Shown piece after piece: positions 1-10,756 of a stretch of DNA of 64,000 bases (its first letter is position 1; the number at the start of each line of letters is the position of its first letter). The DNA is from Roridomyces roridus (Eukaryota; Basidiomycota; Agaricomycetes; Agaricales; Mycenaceae). The translations under genes and the position numbers were made by a program. The stretch is taken from assembly GCA_029378245.1 (NCBI GenBank), contig JARKIF010000024.1, forward strand, positions 1 to 64,000. Direction: 5' to 3'. The notes below the pieces were generated by a model that was given only the letters and a program-made list of their open reading frames with translations, was not told the origin of the DNA and searched no databases.

Positions 1-345
1 CTCACTCAAGTCATAATCTTCCTGCCCATCCCAGGGACGTCTCCTGCGTTCTACGTCAAAGAGATGTTCTCCGAAATGGGGCACCAAATCTCAGGGATGT
101 ACCCAACACTGATTATCGTCATTGTCAACCTTCGATACACCATTTGGGACTCGGAAGGGACCGTGGTGGACTCGAGGAGACTCGGACCGGGGAGTACCGA
201 TGTGAGCACCTTGCGGTGCGCCTGGCCTGCGCACCGAGGTGTCCCGGTTTCGTTGGATAATACTACCAGTCAAGGTGGTGACGAGAGCGGGACTCCGATG
301 GAGGATGTCTCCAAACGGTTTGGCGGGGCTGTTGAGGATGTTTAG
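1..345 (+). CDS. C-terminal end of a multi-pass (7-TM type) membrane protein, 5' end outside window
   Basis: The reading frame is open from base 1 to a stop at 343-345. It begins with a hydrophobic stretch, and a later motif (MYPTLIIVIVNLR) matches the end of the last membrane helix in a family of seven-helix proteins common in Agaricomycetes. The complete member at 51.3-52.8 kb has the equivalent GIAPTIIAVRVGLG. After the helix comes a hydrophilic, probably cytoplasmic tail rich in Ser, Gly and Asp. Only the last exon or exons lie in the window, so the start and most helices are missing. No biochemical function is known to me for the family. Confidence rests on the shared motif only. Confidence 0.6.
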   Translation, partial: LTQVIIFLPIPGTSPAFYVKEMFSEMGHQISGMYPTLIIVIVNLRYTIWDSEGTVVDSRRLGPGSTDVSTLRCAWPAHRGVPVSLDNTTSQGGDESGTPMEDVSKRFGGAVEDV

Positions 346-635
346 GTGGTCTTCGGTTGAGAAGTACTCCGAGTCTTGCGGGTTGCAGTTTGTATTTATT
401 CGGATTGGTCGGATTGGCGTAACAAATGTATGTAAATTAGTCGTCAGAATCCACAGGATCTTTGACGGTGAGGAAGAGGAGCTGAGGCCGCCGAGTTCCA
501 CGTCAGGGACTGCGGGAGAACTGATATGGCTGTAGATAGATACTGTAGGATTTGAGTCCAATGTTAATAGCTTCAGGAAAGAACACATCAACGGTTCCGC
601 AAAGACCAATCCGGCGCCGGCATGTCCGAACACAG

Positions 636-2473
636 TTAAAACCCAGCCAGCCTCTGCAGCTCGGTCCTGCCTTCCCCACCCCTCACCTCCCTCAACTTCT
701 TTGCCAACCCCTCCGCATTCGCCCTAAGATCCCCACCCCTCTCCCCCCTCGCCTCAGCGAAAGTCGCCCTAAACTCCTCCTCCGCGGCGACAACGCTCCC
801 GGTGATAGCGACCGAGGTGCGTAAGGACGGCGCGCGTTGGGGACCAACGCGCACTTGGAATAACTCCAACGCAACGGGATTGGGATCGGATGCGAGCAGC
901 GCTGCGTTGATCGACTGTTCCGCCGCCACAGGCCAAAATATCAGCGGGATGCCGAGGGATAGGGATTCGCCAATGGAGCTATATACCAGTTTCAATTTGG
1001 CAGAAGGTGAGGAAGAGATGCAAACGCACTTGAAGCCCCCATGCGCGAGGAACCATCCCACAGCTCCACTGCGCAAGATCGCACCTTGATTGACCCACGA
1101 GCCGAAGATGAGTCCACGCCCGCTAGCGTTGACCCGCTGGATGAGCTCGGCAGGAAGGGACATCGCCGCGAGCTTGCTACCCAGGACGAAGAGGAAGGGG
1201 AAGGGTTGGGGGAGGTCGAGCAGGGTTTGTACGAGCGCTTGGATGAGGTCGGGCGTCATGATAGGGAAGAAGACGGACCTAGGTGTGATGGCGTGAGCAG
1301 CGCGGCGGTGAAGAAGGGAGTATCACTCACCCAAAGGAAATGTAAAGCACCGATTTGTGACCATACTCGCGCACAGACTTGCTCAAAAACTCTTCAATGG
1401 TTCTATTGCCCACAGAAGAGATGGGATCCGTCCCATGCTGCCAAAAGTTCTCTTGAACCTGCACGCCGATCGTGAAAAGCTCCTGCCCGCGCGCCTTGTA
1501 GTATTCCTTATAATAAGGCACACCCACGGGTTCGAGGCACGTCGAAGTGGGGACGATATACCCGTCGGCGAGTTTCGCGAGTTTCTGGGCGGCGGCAAAC
1601 CGCGTGCCGATGATGGGTGGTCGCAAACCGGCGGCGAATGGCGTCTGCTCGTAGTCGTACATGTCTGAAAGACCGGGATTTTTGACGATTTCTCCGGCGA
1701 GCTTGTCGGTGCCGTTCGCTGCGAGTGTCACCTGCGGGAAAGAGAACGTAAGTCAACCGAGCATCTGAATAGAAGAAAAAATCACAGCGTCTAATATGTC
1801 TTCCAAAGACCGACCCGCGCGGCGTTGCTCGTCATCGTGTATTTCTTGCGCGATGACGGCGTTGTCGTATCTGTTCAAAAGTCCATGCATCGAGACCAGC
1901 GCGGTGGACCACCAGACGAGGATCTTGACGGTAGGACCGAGAGTCTCCTTCGTTTGCTCGACGACGTAGCCGCCTCCGAAAAAGTCCATCTTGATCATGT
2001 CAGCCGTGTTGACGGACAGCGCGGGGTGTACAGACTTACGTGAATCGTGCGAGGCGTTGGCCATTCATCGGACCCTTCTGCGAGCTCAGGCAGGAATCCC
2101 ATCCACCCGTCCGCTATCTCCTTGAGCGCTTCGCCCAGAAACTTGGGTCCGGGGGTGATTCTGAGATGGTTGTTCAGGGTCAAGTCTTGGTGTTCTGAAG
2201 GAAGATGGCGCACTGCTTGCTCCCGACACCGATGAGTCGCAGTCGAGACGAATCATACGCATATCGCCGTAGCTCCTCCTCCATCTGTGCGACTGGAAGC
2301 AAGAATTCAGCTCGATATCCAACTGATTCACTAAAAGACGCACCAAGGACATTGTGCTGCACGATCGTGATAACGAGCGCGGGATCTCGCTGGATGAGTT
2401 GGGTGGCGATTTGGATGTAGGGGACGGCGTGACCCCATGCTGGGATGAGTAGGCAGACAATGTGGGCCGGCAT
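636..2473 (-). CDS. UDP-glycosyltransferase (GT1-like), multi-exon, intact
   Basis: This is a cytosolic or membrane-associated family-1 glycosyltransferase that would transfer a sugar from a UDP-sugar to a small lipophilic acceptor. The protein starts MPAHIVCLLIPAWGHAVPY, the usual N-terminal acceptor-domain strand with the catalytic-type His. The C-terminal donor-binding part carries ISFGSVFFP, then WVNQGAILRSGAVGWFLAHGG and, across an intron, ESLSLGIPLIFWPVAAEQ, which is the UDP-binding signature. All introns I could resolve keep frame: 2161-2213; one after ...RTIH; one after ...EDILDA; one inside SFG|SVFF; one inside HGGF|NSIGES. The ATG at 2471-2473 is chosen because it begins the conserved strand; an upstream in-frame ATG would only add a non-conserved leader. 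The gene is divergent from the MFS transporter at 3.4 kb. The acceptor cannot be told from sequence. Confidence 0.85.
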
Positions 2474-3378
2474 GAAAGTTGACGGAGAGCGCAGAGTGCG
2501 ATGTGGGAATGTCACCGATTTTTTCGATCTTGAAAACAGCCAATCGGGATTGACATTTTGCCGTGGTTTGTAAGCGCGACCCTCGGTAAGCTGACAGATA
2601 CGAAGAATTGAGCAGATGAAAATGGACGGGAACAGTCCTGAGATAGGCGCTCATTCGGTCGTTAAACACCAGTGGGTGGCAGTGGCAGCTCCGTGAAGCA
2701 AAGCGACTCGAGTCTCCGAGAACGACACCACACGCCACCGCTAGGGACTATTCAAGCGGATCACTGGAGCATTTCAAGACTCACGGAAAGGAGGCACGAC
2801 TGACACTGCAGACGCACAAAAAGTGAGGGAAGTGTCGAGGTGGACAGTGGAAGTCAAAAGACAAGCCGTCAAGGGCTGTGCTAAATTGATGGCGCTTGCT
2901 TGCCCCACTGATGGCTTGGTCAGCGCGCACTTGTGACTTGAAGCTTGACGCGTGACGACGCATGCCACCTCCCTCTCGACCATTGGCACCGGCAGACCAA
3001 GTTGCCTTCGTCGCTATCCGCCGAAAACCCACACGTCTACGTCTACTTATCCAATGTCTGTGCGTGTCTGCCATGGTCTGCTCCGCGGGACATCTCCTCG
3101 GACCTCGGGAGTTCGGACGGTCCTGATACTGTTCGCGCTCTCTACCGGGCAGCTCGGTATGTCCTGTTCCTGAATCCGAACGTTTATGGGGGCAAGTTTG
3201 CAGTCACCCGACGCTGAGGCCGCATCGAAGCATGGGCCTGTGAAGATGGAGCTGCATGGGTTCTAAAGTCAAAGTCGGCAGCCCGCCGAAGTTTATATGA
3301 ATGACGGTGCGGCCAGCGGATGAAGAGCCACGTCTCTTCCTCTGTTCCTCTCTCGCTCCGCAAAGGGACTCAAGGGGC
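2474..3378. promoter_or_regulatory. Shared intergenic region between divergent UGT and MFS genes
   Basis: About 0.9 kb separates the two start codons. Open frames here are short, and I see no splice-consistent coding sequence, RNA gene or clear TATA box. By position it must hold both promoters, so the pair could be co-regulated. That is inference from layout only. Confidence 0.4.
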
Positions 3379-5042
3379 ATGGACCGCAAGAAGCTCGCCA
3401 CCGAGATGGAGTACAGGACGGACGACGAGGAGGTGAGAGGTGGCTTTTCATCTTCCAGAGTAAACTGCTGACCACGCTCAGGATGAGATCGAAGTTCTCA
3501 GCCCAGAACACCAACACTACCTCCTGCAGCGCCATGGTACTTTGGATTTGGATCCCATGCCGTCCATGGACCCCGCAGATCCATATAATTGGTCCAACTC
3601 CAAGGTAAACCGAATTCATCATGATTTTATGCTCACGCAGCCGCAGAAAATCATCAACCACACATTGGTAGCATTCCACGCAATAGTGGCGACGTTCACA
3701 GCCGCTGCCCTCGCAGGCGTTTTGCTCCCCATCGCTCTCGACCTCGACGTCTCTATCGTCCGTGCGAGTTACCTAGTGGCGCTCTTCATCGCCGTCCTCG
3801 GCGGTGCCCCCTCTTCTGGCGCCCTCTCGCAAACCGCTACGGCCGGCGACCCATCTTCCTGATTTCCCTCCTCTGCAGTGTCGCCGGCAACATTGGCTGC
3901 GCCAAAAGCCATACTTACGCGACCATGGGACTTTGTCGTGCCATTACTGGGTTCTTCATCAGCCCAGCGGCAGCAATCGGGAGCGCGGTAGTCAGTGAGA
4001 CGTTTTTCAAGCGAGAGCGGGCTACGTACATGGGTATATGGACCATTATGGTGACTTGCGGTGTGCCCATCGCCCCGTTCATCTTTGGTTTCGTCGCACA
4101 GCGCGTCGACTATCGGTGGATATATTGGATTCTCGCCATGGTGCGTCCTTGACAGCTCCAGCGATAACTCATTTTTAATCCGACAATCAGGTTAACGGCG
4201 TCCAATTCGTCTTGTACTTCTTCCTCGGCGTAGAAACGCTCTATATGCGTATCACTGACGGCGCCCCCACTTCCAAAACTCCAGCAGCGCCGATTGCTTC
4301 CTATTTCCACTTCCGTCGCATCGACCCAAGGCCGCTCACCCTCACCTCCTTGTTCCAACCCTTCATTTACTCGCTCAAACCACGCATCTGCCTCCCCGCC
4401 ATCTCCTACGCGATGGTATTCATGTGGGCCTTCATCCTCCCGACGATCCTCATCCCCGAGATCTTTCCGTCGCCTTGCACCTAGACATACAACAAGTAGG
4501 ACTCCAATTCCTGTCCTTTCTGCTCGGCAGCCTTATTGGTGAACAACTCGGCGGACGGACGAGCGATTGGTGGATGCGCCGGCGGCACCGCGTTCTCAAC
4601 GCCCCTCCCCCGCCCGAGTACCGACTTTGGTTGAGCTACCCAGGGTTCGCGCTCTCCATCATCGGAACGGTGGTCTTCCTCGTTCAAATACAGCATCTGG
4701 GAACAAGCTGGAATATCACCCCACTCATAGGCGTGGTCATTGCGTCTGTGGGCAATCAACTTGTTACGACGGTGCTCATCACGTATGCCGTTGACTGCTA
4801 TCGGGAGGACGCTGCAGGAGTGGGCGTGTTCATCGTTTTTGTACGGCAGACGTGGGGGTTTATTGGGCCGTTTTGGTGCGTGTGCGACATTTTTTTCTGG
4901 ATTGAAGCATTCTGACAGCGTATATAATAGGTGGAACGCGTTGATTGACAAGGTGCAGTATACCGGGATGGCTGGCGTTGCGGTGGCTTTTATGGTGGTT
5001 TTCTCGGTACTGCCGATCGTTTGGTTGCAGGTAGCGGCTTGA
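3379..5042 (+). CDS. DHA1-type MFS multidrug transporter with two apparent frameshifts
   Basis: This is a major facilitator superfamily proton antiporter of the fungal multidrug/polyamine type. The N-terminus is acidic and hydrophilic with DPYNWS, a hallmark of DHA1 fungal transporters. TM1 onwards is ALAGVLLPIALDLDVSIVR, then the loop-2 signature RPLANRYGRRP, FFISPAAAIGS, GVPIAPFIFGFVAQRV, RRIDPRPLT, QQVGLQFLSFLLGS, GNQLVTTVLITYAVDC and FVRQTWGFIGPF. Small introns (3433-3481, about 3604-3645, 4141-4190, near 4870-4930) splice in frame. Two places do not: GCCCCCTC near 3806-3812 and TTTCCGTC near 4465-4471. In both, adding one C restores the family sequence. Either the allele is a young pseudogene or the consensus lost bases in C runs. 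All other conserved regions are intact, which argues for recent loss or error. The start is the first ATG of the acidic leader. Confidence 0.8.
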
Positions 5043-5496
5043 TTAACATTTGTTACTGTCACCAAGCCCATTATTCCTTCTGAATTCACCACAACTCTTT
5101 CTCGGGGTACCCCACCCCCATCGTGAATGATTGTACATACACGGAGTTTTTCTTACATGCCCAGAGTCCTCCGGAATTCACTGCCGGTGTACATAAGTGC
5201 ACTCAGCGCATCGAAAAGGGGCCGCCTGGGTCGATTCCCAGCATCCCTAATACTTCTCCGCCATTTATGTACATTGTTATTCCGTCGCAGATCGGGCTCA
5301 TGAACCTTACTAGTGATTTGCCCAGCTCGGAGAAGTGTGTTTCGGAGAACACTCGGAGGAAGAATGAAAACACACAGAAGGCCGTGGAGTACATATACCA
5401 CTGTGGTATCAATGTGGTACGACACGAGGAGCAAAAGAGTTCATTTCAAATATCGTCGTCAGAAAGTTCATCTACGGACCGCGGATTTGGCTCAAC
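5043..5496. other. Intergenic, convergent 3' ends
   Basis: About 450 bp between the stop codons of the MFS (+) and F-box (-) genes. I see only short non-conserved open frames and no RNA or repeat signal. Confidence 0.4.
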
Positions 5497-6892
5497 TTAG
5501 TACAATTGTAAACTCCAAAAAAAAGGAATTGACACACCGTGATCATACCCATCAAGCCACTGCGCCTCTGGATGAATATCCACCTCAAGTTCACCCGAGC
5601 GCAAAGCGCGCAATTGTGCCAGACGACGATTCAGCTCCGGAGTAGCCGGACGCCAAGCCCCATGCTTTAATTCCGGCTCAAAATCCATCTTGAACCTCCG
5701 CAGCGACCCTCCATCCCGCCTGGCTGTGAGCATTTCGACTAGTGAGGGGAGGTCAACTTTTGTCTGGCAGTTGTGAAACTGCAACGACGCAAGACAGGGG
5801 ACAAGTTTTTTGTTGCGACGCAATAGCGTGAAAAACGCGTCCAGAGTCTCGCTTGTAATGTCGCGGCAGGTAATCTGGAGGTCACGGAGCGCCGGCGTGA
5901 ACGACAGACAGCTCTTCACCGCATCTACATCCGAATCGCGAACGGAAAACGCCATCGTCGTGAGACTGCATCCGGATCTACGGATCATATCCTCGACAAA
6001 AGGTCCGAGGCTGCCTATGTCCTCGTGGAAGCAAAGCTCGCGCAGCGCGGGTAGCATAAGATGAGGGAGTATCTCATCGCCGGTCACCGGACCAAGGACA
6101 AGTTTGTGGAGATGATGTAGCACCCGAGGCGGCCCCGTGAAGGAGTCCTCGGGTTCATGGCCGTCAGACATGAATTCGAGGACCTCGAGATTGGTCGTAA
6201 CCTCTACCATCTCCAGACATTCGATGATATTTTGATTGAGGAGTCGGAGGGTCGTTATCTGACTCCAAGGGATGTGGGCGTCCCAAAACGGGCAGCCGAT
6301 GGACGCCAATTCCACCTCACGAAGAAGCGGTGCGTTTAGCGGTCCGCAAATCCATGCATCCGAGTAGTCGCCGGACAGGGAAAGCTTGGTGAGGGAAGAG
6401 AGTGGCGTCAGCCGAGCAGCGATAATCCCAATGTCTGTGGAACAGTAGAGATGGAGGGTCCGCAGTCGTGCAGCATTGCCAGCGAGGAGACCGAAAATAC
6501 GGTCGTATTCCGGCGCTTGCAGCAAGGGCAATTGGATACGAAGGTCCAACGGAAGTGTGCCCGATCGCGACAGCCACGTCCCAAGGAAGTCCGACAAGTG
6601 GGCAGAGTTGTCGAGTTGCTGCAGGTCACGATACTGCCCACAGACGGGGAGTGGACAGCGCAACGGTTCTCCAATGTGAGGAAACTCTGGTGAGAGTCAT
6701 CGGGTTGCAAGTCGAGGCCGGATACCCATCCGCGTAACGAAGAAAGATTTCCGATGTAACATCGTTGGGGAGGGAGAGGAAGGGATAAACCGTGGCGAAG
6801 AGCTGCGCAATGATACTCGCCCGGTCGGTTTGTAGAGCGAGTATCTGCTCGTCAACGCTGGCCAGACGAGAGCGCAGTTCGGCTGCGGTCAT
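5497..6892 (-). CDS. F-box protein with coiled-coil leader and LRR-like C-terminus, one apparent frameshift
   Basis: The N-terminus has the layout very common in Agaricomycetes F-box genes: a short coiled coil (AELRSRLASVDEQILALQTD), then the F-box core LPNDVTSEIFL and VSSHWRTVALSTPRLW. Downstream about 385 residues contain repeated leucine-spaced units (LRTLHLYCS, LTKLSLSGDY, LREVELASIG, LEVLEFMSD, LHKLVLGPV, LRELCFHE) typical of a degenerate LRR domain that would bind an SCF substrate. The two parts lie in different frames and meet at a GGG run (about 6636-6640). No intron with plausible length joins them; removing one G joins RLW to QYRDLQQLD. The ATG at 6890-6892 starts the coiled coil. 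Role inferred: SCF ubiquitin-ligase adaptor of unknown target. Confidence 0.7.
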
Positions 6893-7079
6893 GAAGGTCG
6901 AGATCAAGAAAGAAATAACAATGTCAAATACTCGAGTCGTATTTCTAATGATCATTTCAAGTACAGAAAATACCAGGTACGTAGAGACAAAGGTGGGTTA
7001 GCTAGCTGAAGTAAGACCAAGGAGGCGCAAGCGCAGCCCTCTCCACGCCGGCTTTATGTAGACCTCTGAATCCATGACT

Positions 7080-9840
7080 TCCTAAAATGGAAACTCGCCG
7101 CCCATCCCGACAATACGACCGACCTCGCGCAACGACGAAGCAATCTCGGCTGCTGCCGCTCCGGACTCGTCTCCAAGGGGCCTACAGGTCGCGGCACACC
7201 CGTGTTCCTCGAGTCTGCAGTCCGCCGCGCCCGACCTCGAATCTTCGATCCTTGACACTCTCCACAAGTCACACTCTCCATCCCGGTACATACAGGTCGG
7301 AACCTGCAGAGCGAAGATGACGCACAAGGCCATATCGTTGACTTGCCCAGGTTAGCGGGGCGCGTGCGTAACAGATAACGTGGTATAGAGGGGAGATGTC
7401 GCGTGAGGTGAAAAGAGTCTGGTGAGGTGGGAGAGCGGCAGCGGCGACCGAAGAGTGAGAGTCACTGAGAGACGAGCAGAGCCGACGGAGAGCCAGCGTG
7501 ACAGCCTCGACATGCGCAGTGGCCGTCTTGCCAGTCACCAAATCCTTCCCGCACGCCACGATCCGGAAACGAGACGCGCTACAGCACCGAGATCAGTGTA
7601 CGATGGTATACGCGGTATGCAGGAGGCGCAATCGATTCTGGCAAGTCCACCGCAGCCTACCAGAGCGGTGCTGGATATCGTGGGTATCAGCGGGTCAAGG
7701 AGGGTCATGGGGGCGGGCAGATAGCAGCTCCTACGGGCAGAGACGGCGGTAAGACGCTGCCCGTGCCCGAGCGTGAGTCTAGACGGTACGAGACAGTGTG
7801 GCGGCGGATAAGCACCTGGAGGCCCGTAGGGCAGGGCTGAGGATGGAAAGCATAGGTGATGCCGCTGTGGGAGCACATCCACCGGATGACGAAAAGGATA
7901 TGGAGGAGGGGCCGAGAGAGTAGCAAGATCTAGAGGTACTCGACGAGTGCCGCGCCAGCCCCGCCGATGCATGGCTGACCCGCGAAGCTTATAGCGTCTT
8001 CCACATCCGCCGTCACCGACTCTGACCAGCCACGAATGCTCCCCCGCGCACCGTTGGCCGGACGAGATCGTGGACCCGGATTCTAGGATACCAGTGAGAC
8101 TTGCCCCGTCCCCAAGGTGTCCACGCCCACCGGAGGATCCACACCCCGTCAATCACTGCCCGCCACGTAGTCGAGGCAGAGAGCACAATAGAGCATGTAT
8201 TCGCAGCGGCCTCCCCCGCGGCAACATGCTAAGGACCCTCTGAGGCTCCATACATTGACCCCGCCGATGCTGGTACCTCGGTGACGTAGAGCTCCCGCCT
8301 GGTAGCGCCAGGTACATCCGCATCGAATGTTGGTGCTTCGGAAGGGAGTAGCGGGTAGGAACGCTCGGCACCGAGTAGGATGGGAAAGTCGAAAGGAATG
8401 AGCGGCGGGCGGACAGGTCCGAGAGCGGTGGGCCCACGGCCGGAGTGGAGGAAGCATGCGAAGTCGTCCGAGACCACTGCGTCGAGGAGTGCAGCACTCC
8501 AGACATCGGAGGAGGGGATGACGGGTGGCACCCGCAAGGGAATTCGGCAAGAAATTCCAGTCCGACGTCGAAGAGGGTAGGAGCGTGAGCGTCTTGCGAG
8601 AAAGGGAAAATGGATTCTCTGGATTGCGGGAGTGAGGTGGAAGGACAAGGCGAAAGGTCAAGAGACGTACTGTACATGTACACCCGATTCGCAAATGGCA
8701 TCCGTCGATCGCAGTAGATGAGAGCGGGGATGAAATCCCGAGTCGGAGGTCGGACGGCGCGGTCTAGGCGTCTAGCGTAATGGGGCCTCGTCTGGAGTAC
8801 CGGGACAGAAGAGTGGCAAGGACACACGTCACAAGACGAGCACTCGAGCCATCGCCCGTCTCAAAAGGAGGCGCCTGGGCCGATTGTCAGTCAGACTCGG
8901 GAATCGGGACCCAGCAACCGAAGGACATACGACTTGGACTCGGTCAGAGGACGCATGGCGGATAGTCGTAAGCTCAGATCACATCTTATCGAGCAAAGTG
9001 AGAGCTGGGTTGATGAAGCATGAGAGGGGCAAGGAGAGGGGCGGATATGTGACGTACCGTGGGCTCCAGGTAGACGGAGATCGTAGGTCACCCATCGCTC
9101 GTCGATAAACAGCGTCTTGGAGACCAGGAGAGGAGAAGGCGGTCGAGTCGTCGCAATTCAAGCTTGTCCGAAGACTATTGGATGCGGATTCCAAGTAGAG
9201 GATCGCTCTGGTGGATGGGATTCATGAAAGGCGATCCGAAAGCGCAGTCCTAGTGAGGCTGGAAGGAATCTTAGCAGAAGCCATGGTGAAAAGGCAACGT
9301 CATCATCATCACCTGACACAAACGCGGACACGTGCAAAAGACGCGTCGTACTCCTATAGGATCGCTGCTCAATCCCCAAACAGGGGCCCCGGTAAATGAA
9401 CACAGGAAGCCCAGTCGTGCATCCAGCGCGTCTCGAGGAGCGTGGCGTCACATTCTCTGGTAGACTTTTTCTGAGTCTGCAACGCCGCGAGCAGTCGGTC
9501 CTTGACACTAGCAGCATAACGCTGCATATCCTCCACCGACAGCCCGAGACGGGGGGATCGAGGAGAAGGGAATCAGAGTCGAAGTAGTACGCCGCCAGCG
9601 ATGGAGGTGGTGGGATTTCTTCCATGTGCTCGACGCGTCGAGAGAGAGCCCGAGCGCATTGGTCCCGTCTATGAGGCTGCTAATGGAAGCCTCGTCATGG
9701 GAGTGCCAGTGTCGGGGCAGACTGTGGCGGTGTGTAGTTCACGGCCGAATCCAATGGGGTGGGTTGGCTGCTTAGCGGCCTTGGCCCAGTTTGAAATGGG
9801 GAGGAGGGGTGAACTGTCGGCATTCAGCTCCGCCATGGAG
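7080..9840 (-). pseudogene. Unrecognised, frameshift-rich coding-like region
   Basis: On the minus strand an ATG near 9836 (MAELNADSSPLLPISNW) is followed by fragments with protein-like composition in changing frames. These include SLAAYYFDSDSLLLDPPVSG, then (after a G-run where one extra G would restore frame) LSVEDMQRYAASVKDRLLAA and LLETRWMHDWASCVHLPG. Further down are LFIDERWVTYDLRLPG followed by a good GTACGT donor, RDFIPALIYCDRRMPFANRV followed by GTACAT, and SAALLDAVVSDDFACFLHSG. Intron borders are present at several joints, but no continuous frame can be assembled. I do not recognise the family. It could be a decayed multi-exon gene, a transposon-encoded protein, or a gene with sequence errors like those in the two genes to its left. 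Confidence 0.35.
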
Positions 9841-9869
9841 AAGGAGGGCGCGGGCTCCGACGCGTGAGG

Positions 9870-10756
9870 AAGGGATCAATTCAGCTAAGGGCGCTGAACT
9901 CACCTCGTTGTCCCTCAGAAGCATCGCTATGCTAATTCTCATATTCAGGAGGTAGTGAGGGTGGATGGTGCAAGTGGTAGTTGCGAGTCAGGATACTACA
10001 GAATTTATGCTCACCCGGTTACCCTTCTTGAACAAACGAGGACAAAGGCACATGTCCTAAGTAGGACCGTGTCGAACAAACAGCATCCAGTCACATTGTT
10101 CTCGGATTGTTTGGCTTGATTTCTGTCCTGAAAGAGCCTCGTGTTCGCATAGCTGAAAGAGATCTAGGTGCTGTGCACGGTGAGTTGTCATGGAAGCCGC
10201 CACCTTCGTTCGTTCCGATAGCAGTTGAATGGAGCACTATTACAAGCTCTGTCGCAAAGATGCCTTGGACTCAGCACGGTAAATTCTTTCGTGAATTTGA
10301 GTTTTGAAACGCGCAACAGGACGCCGGAATAGTTTGTAGGTCGAGCACCTTTTCTACCGGTACCAGCGCCATCGGAAGCCAATTTAAACGGTCAACCAGA
10401 CACAAAGAACTCGTTCAAATGCAGCGGACCACTCATAGCACAGGTAGCCAACATAATTTTTTGTCACTTTTGTGTGGGTTACCATCAGTGATTGATCCGA
10501 TGGAGATTCTCTGCTTGCTCTTGACCTCCATATAGCCGCCACTTGCTTCTCGAATCCCTCCTTCCATCATCCTGGGTCTTTCTGGAATCTGCAGTCTCAC
10601 TGTCCGACGCTCTTCTTCTTGACTGAACGTCCCTTCCGCGGCCATGCAGCAATATGTCATCGTTCCCAGGACGAAGCCACGACCGGATCCAGACCCATCG
10701 AGTCACGACGTGACGCTTTTTTTCACTCTTGCTTCCTGCCTTCATCTTCGCGTCCG
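9870..10756. other. Intergenic region upstream of the BRCT/F-box gene
   Basis: About 0.9 kb with no open frame that shows family features and no RNA or repeat I can support. It must include the promoter of the gene starting at 10757. Confidence 0.35.

Noticed and set aside
91..633. Minus-strand 180-codon open frame at the left edge
   Set aside because: Shadow of the plus-strand 7-TM tail and its 3' region; no family features.
7080..9840. KDZ-type transposase gene
   Set aside because: Considered because of Cys-containing fragments, but no CxC cluster or catalytic motif of that family could be identified.
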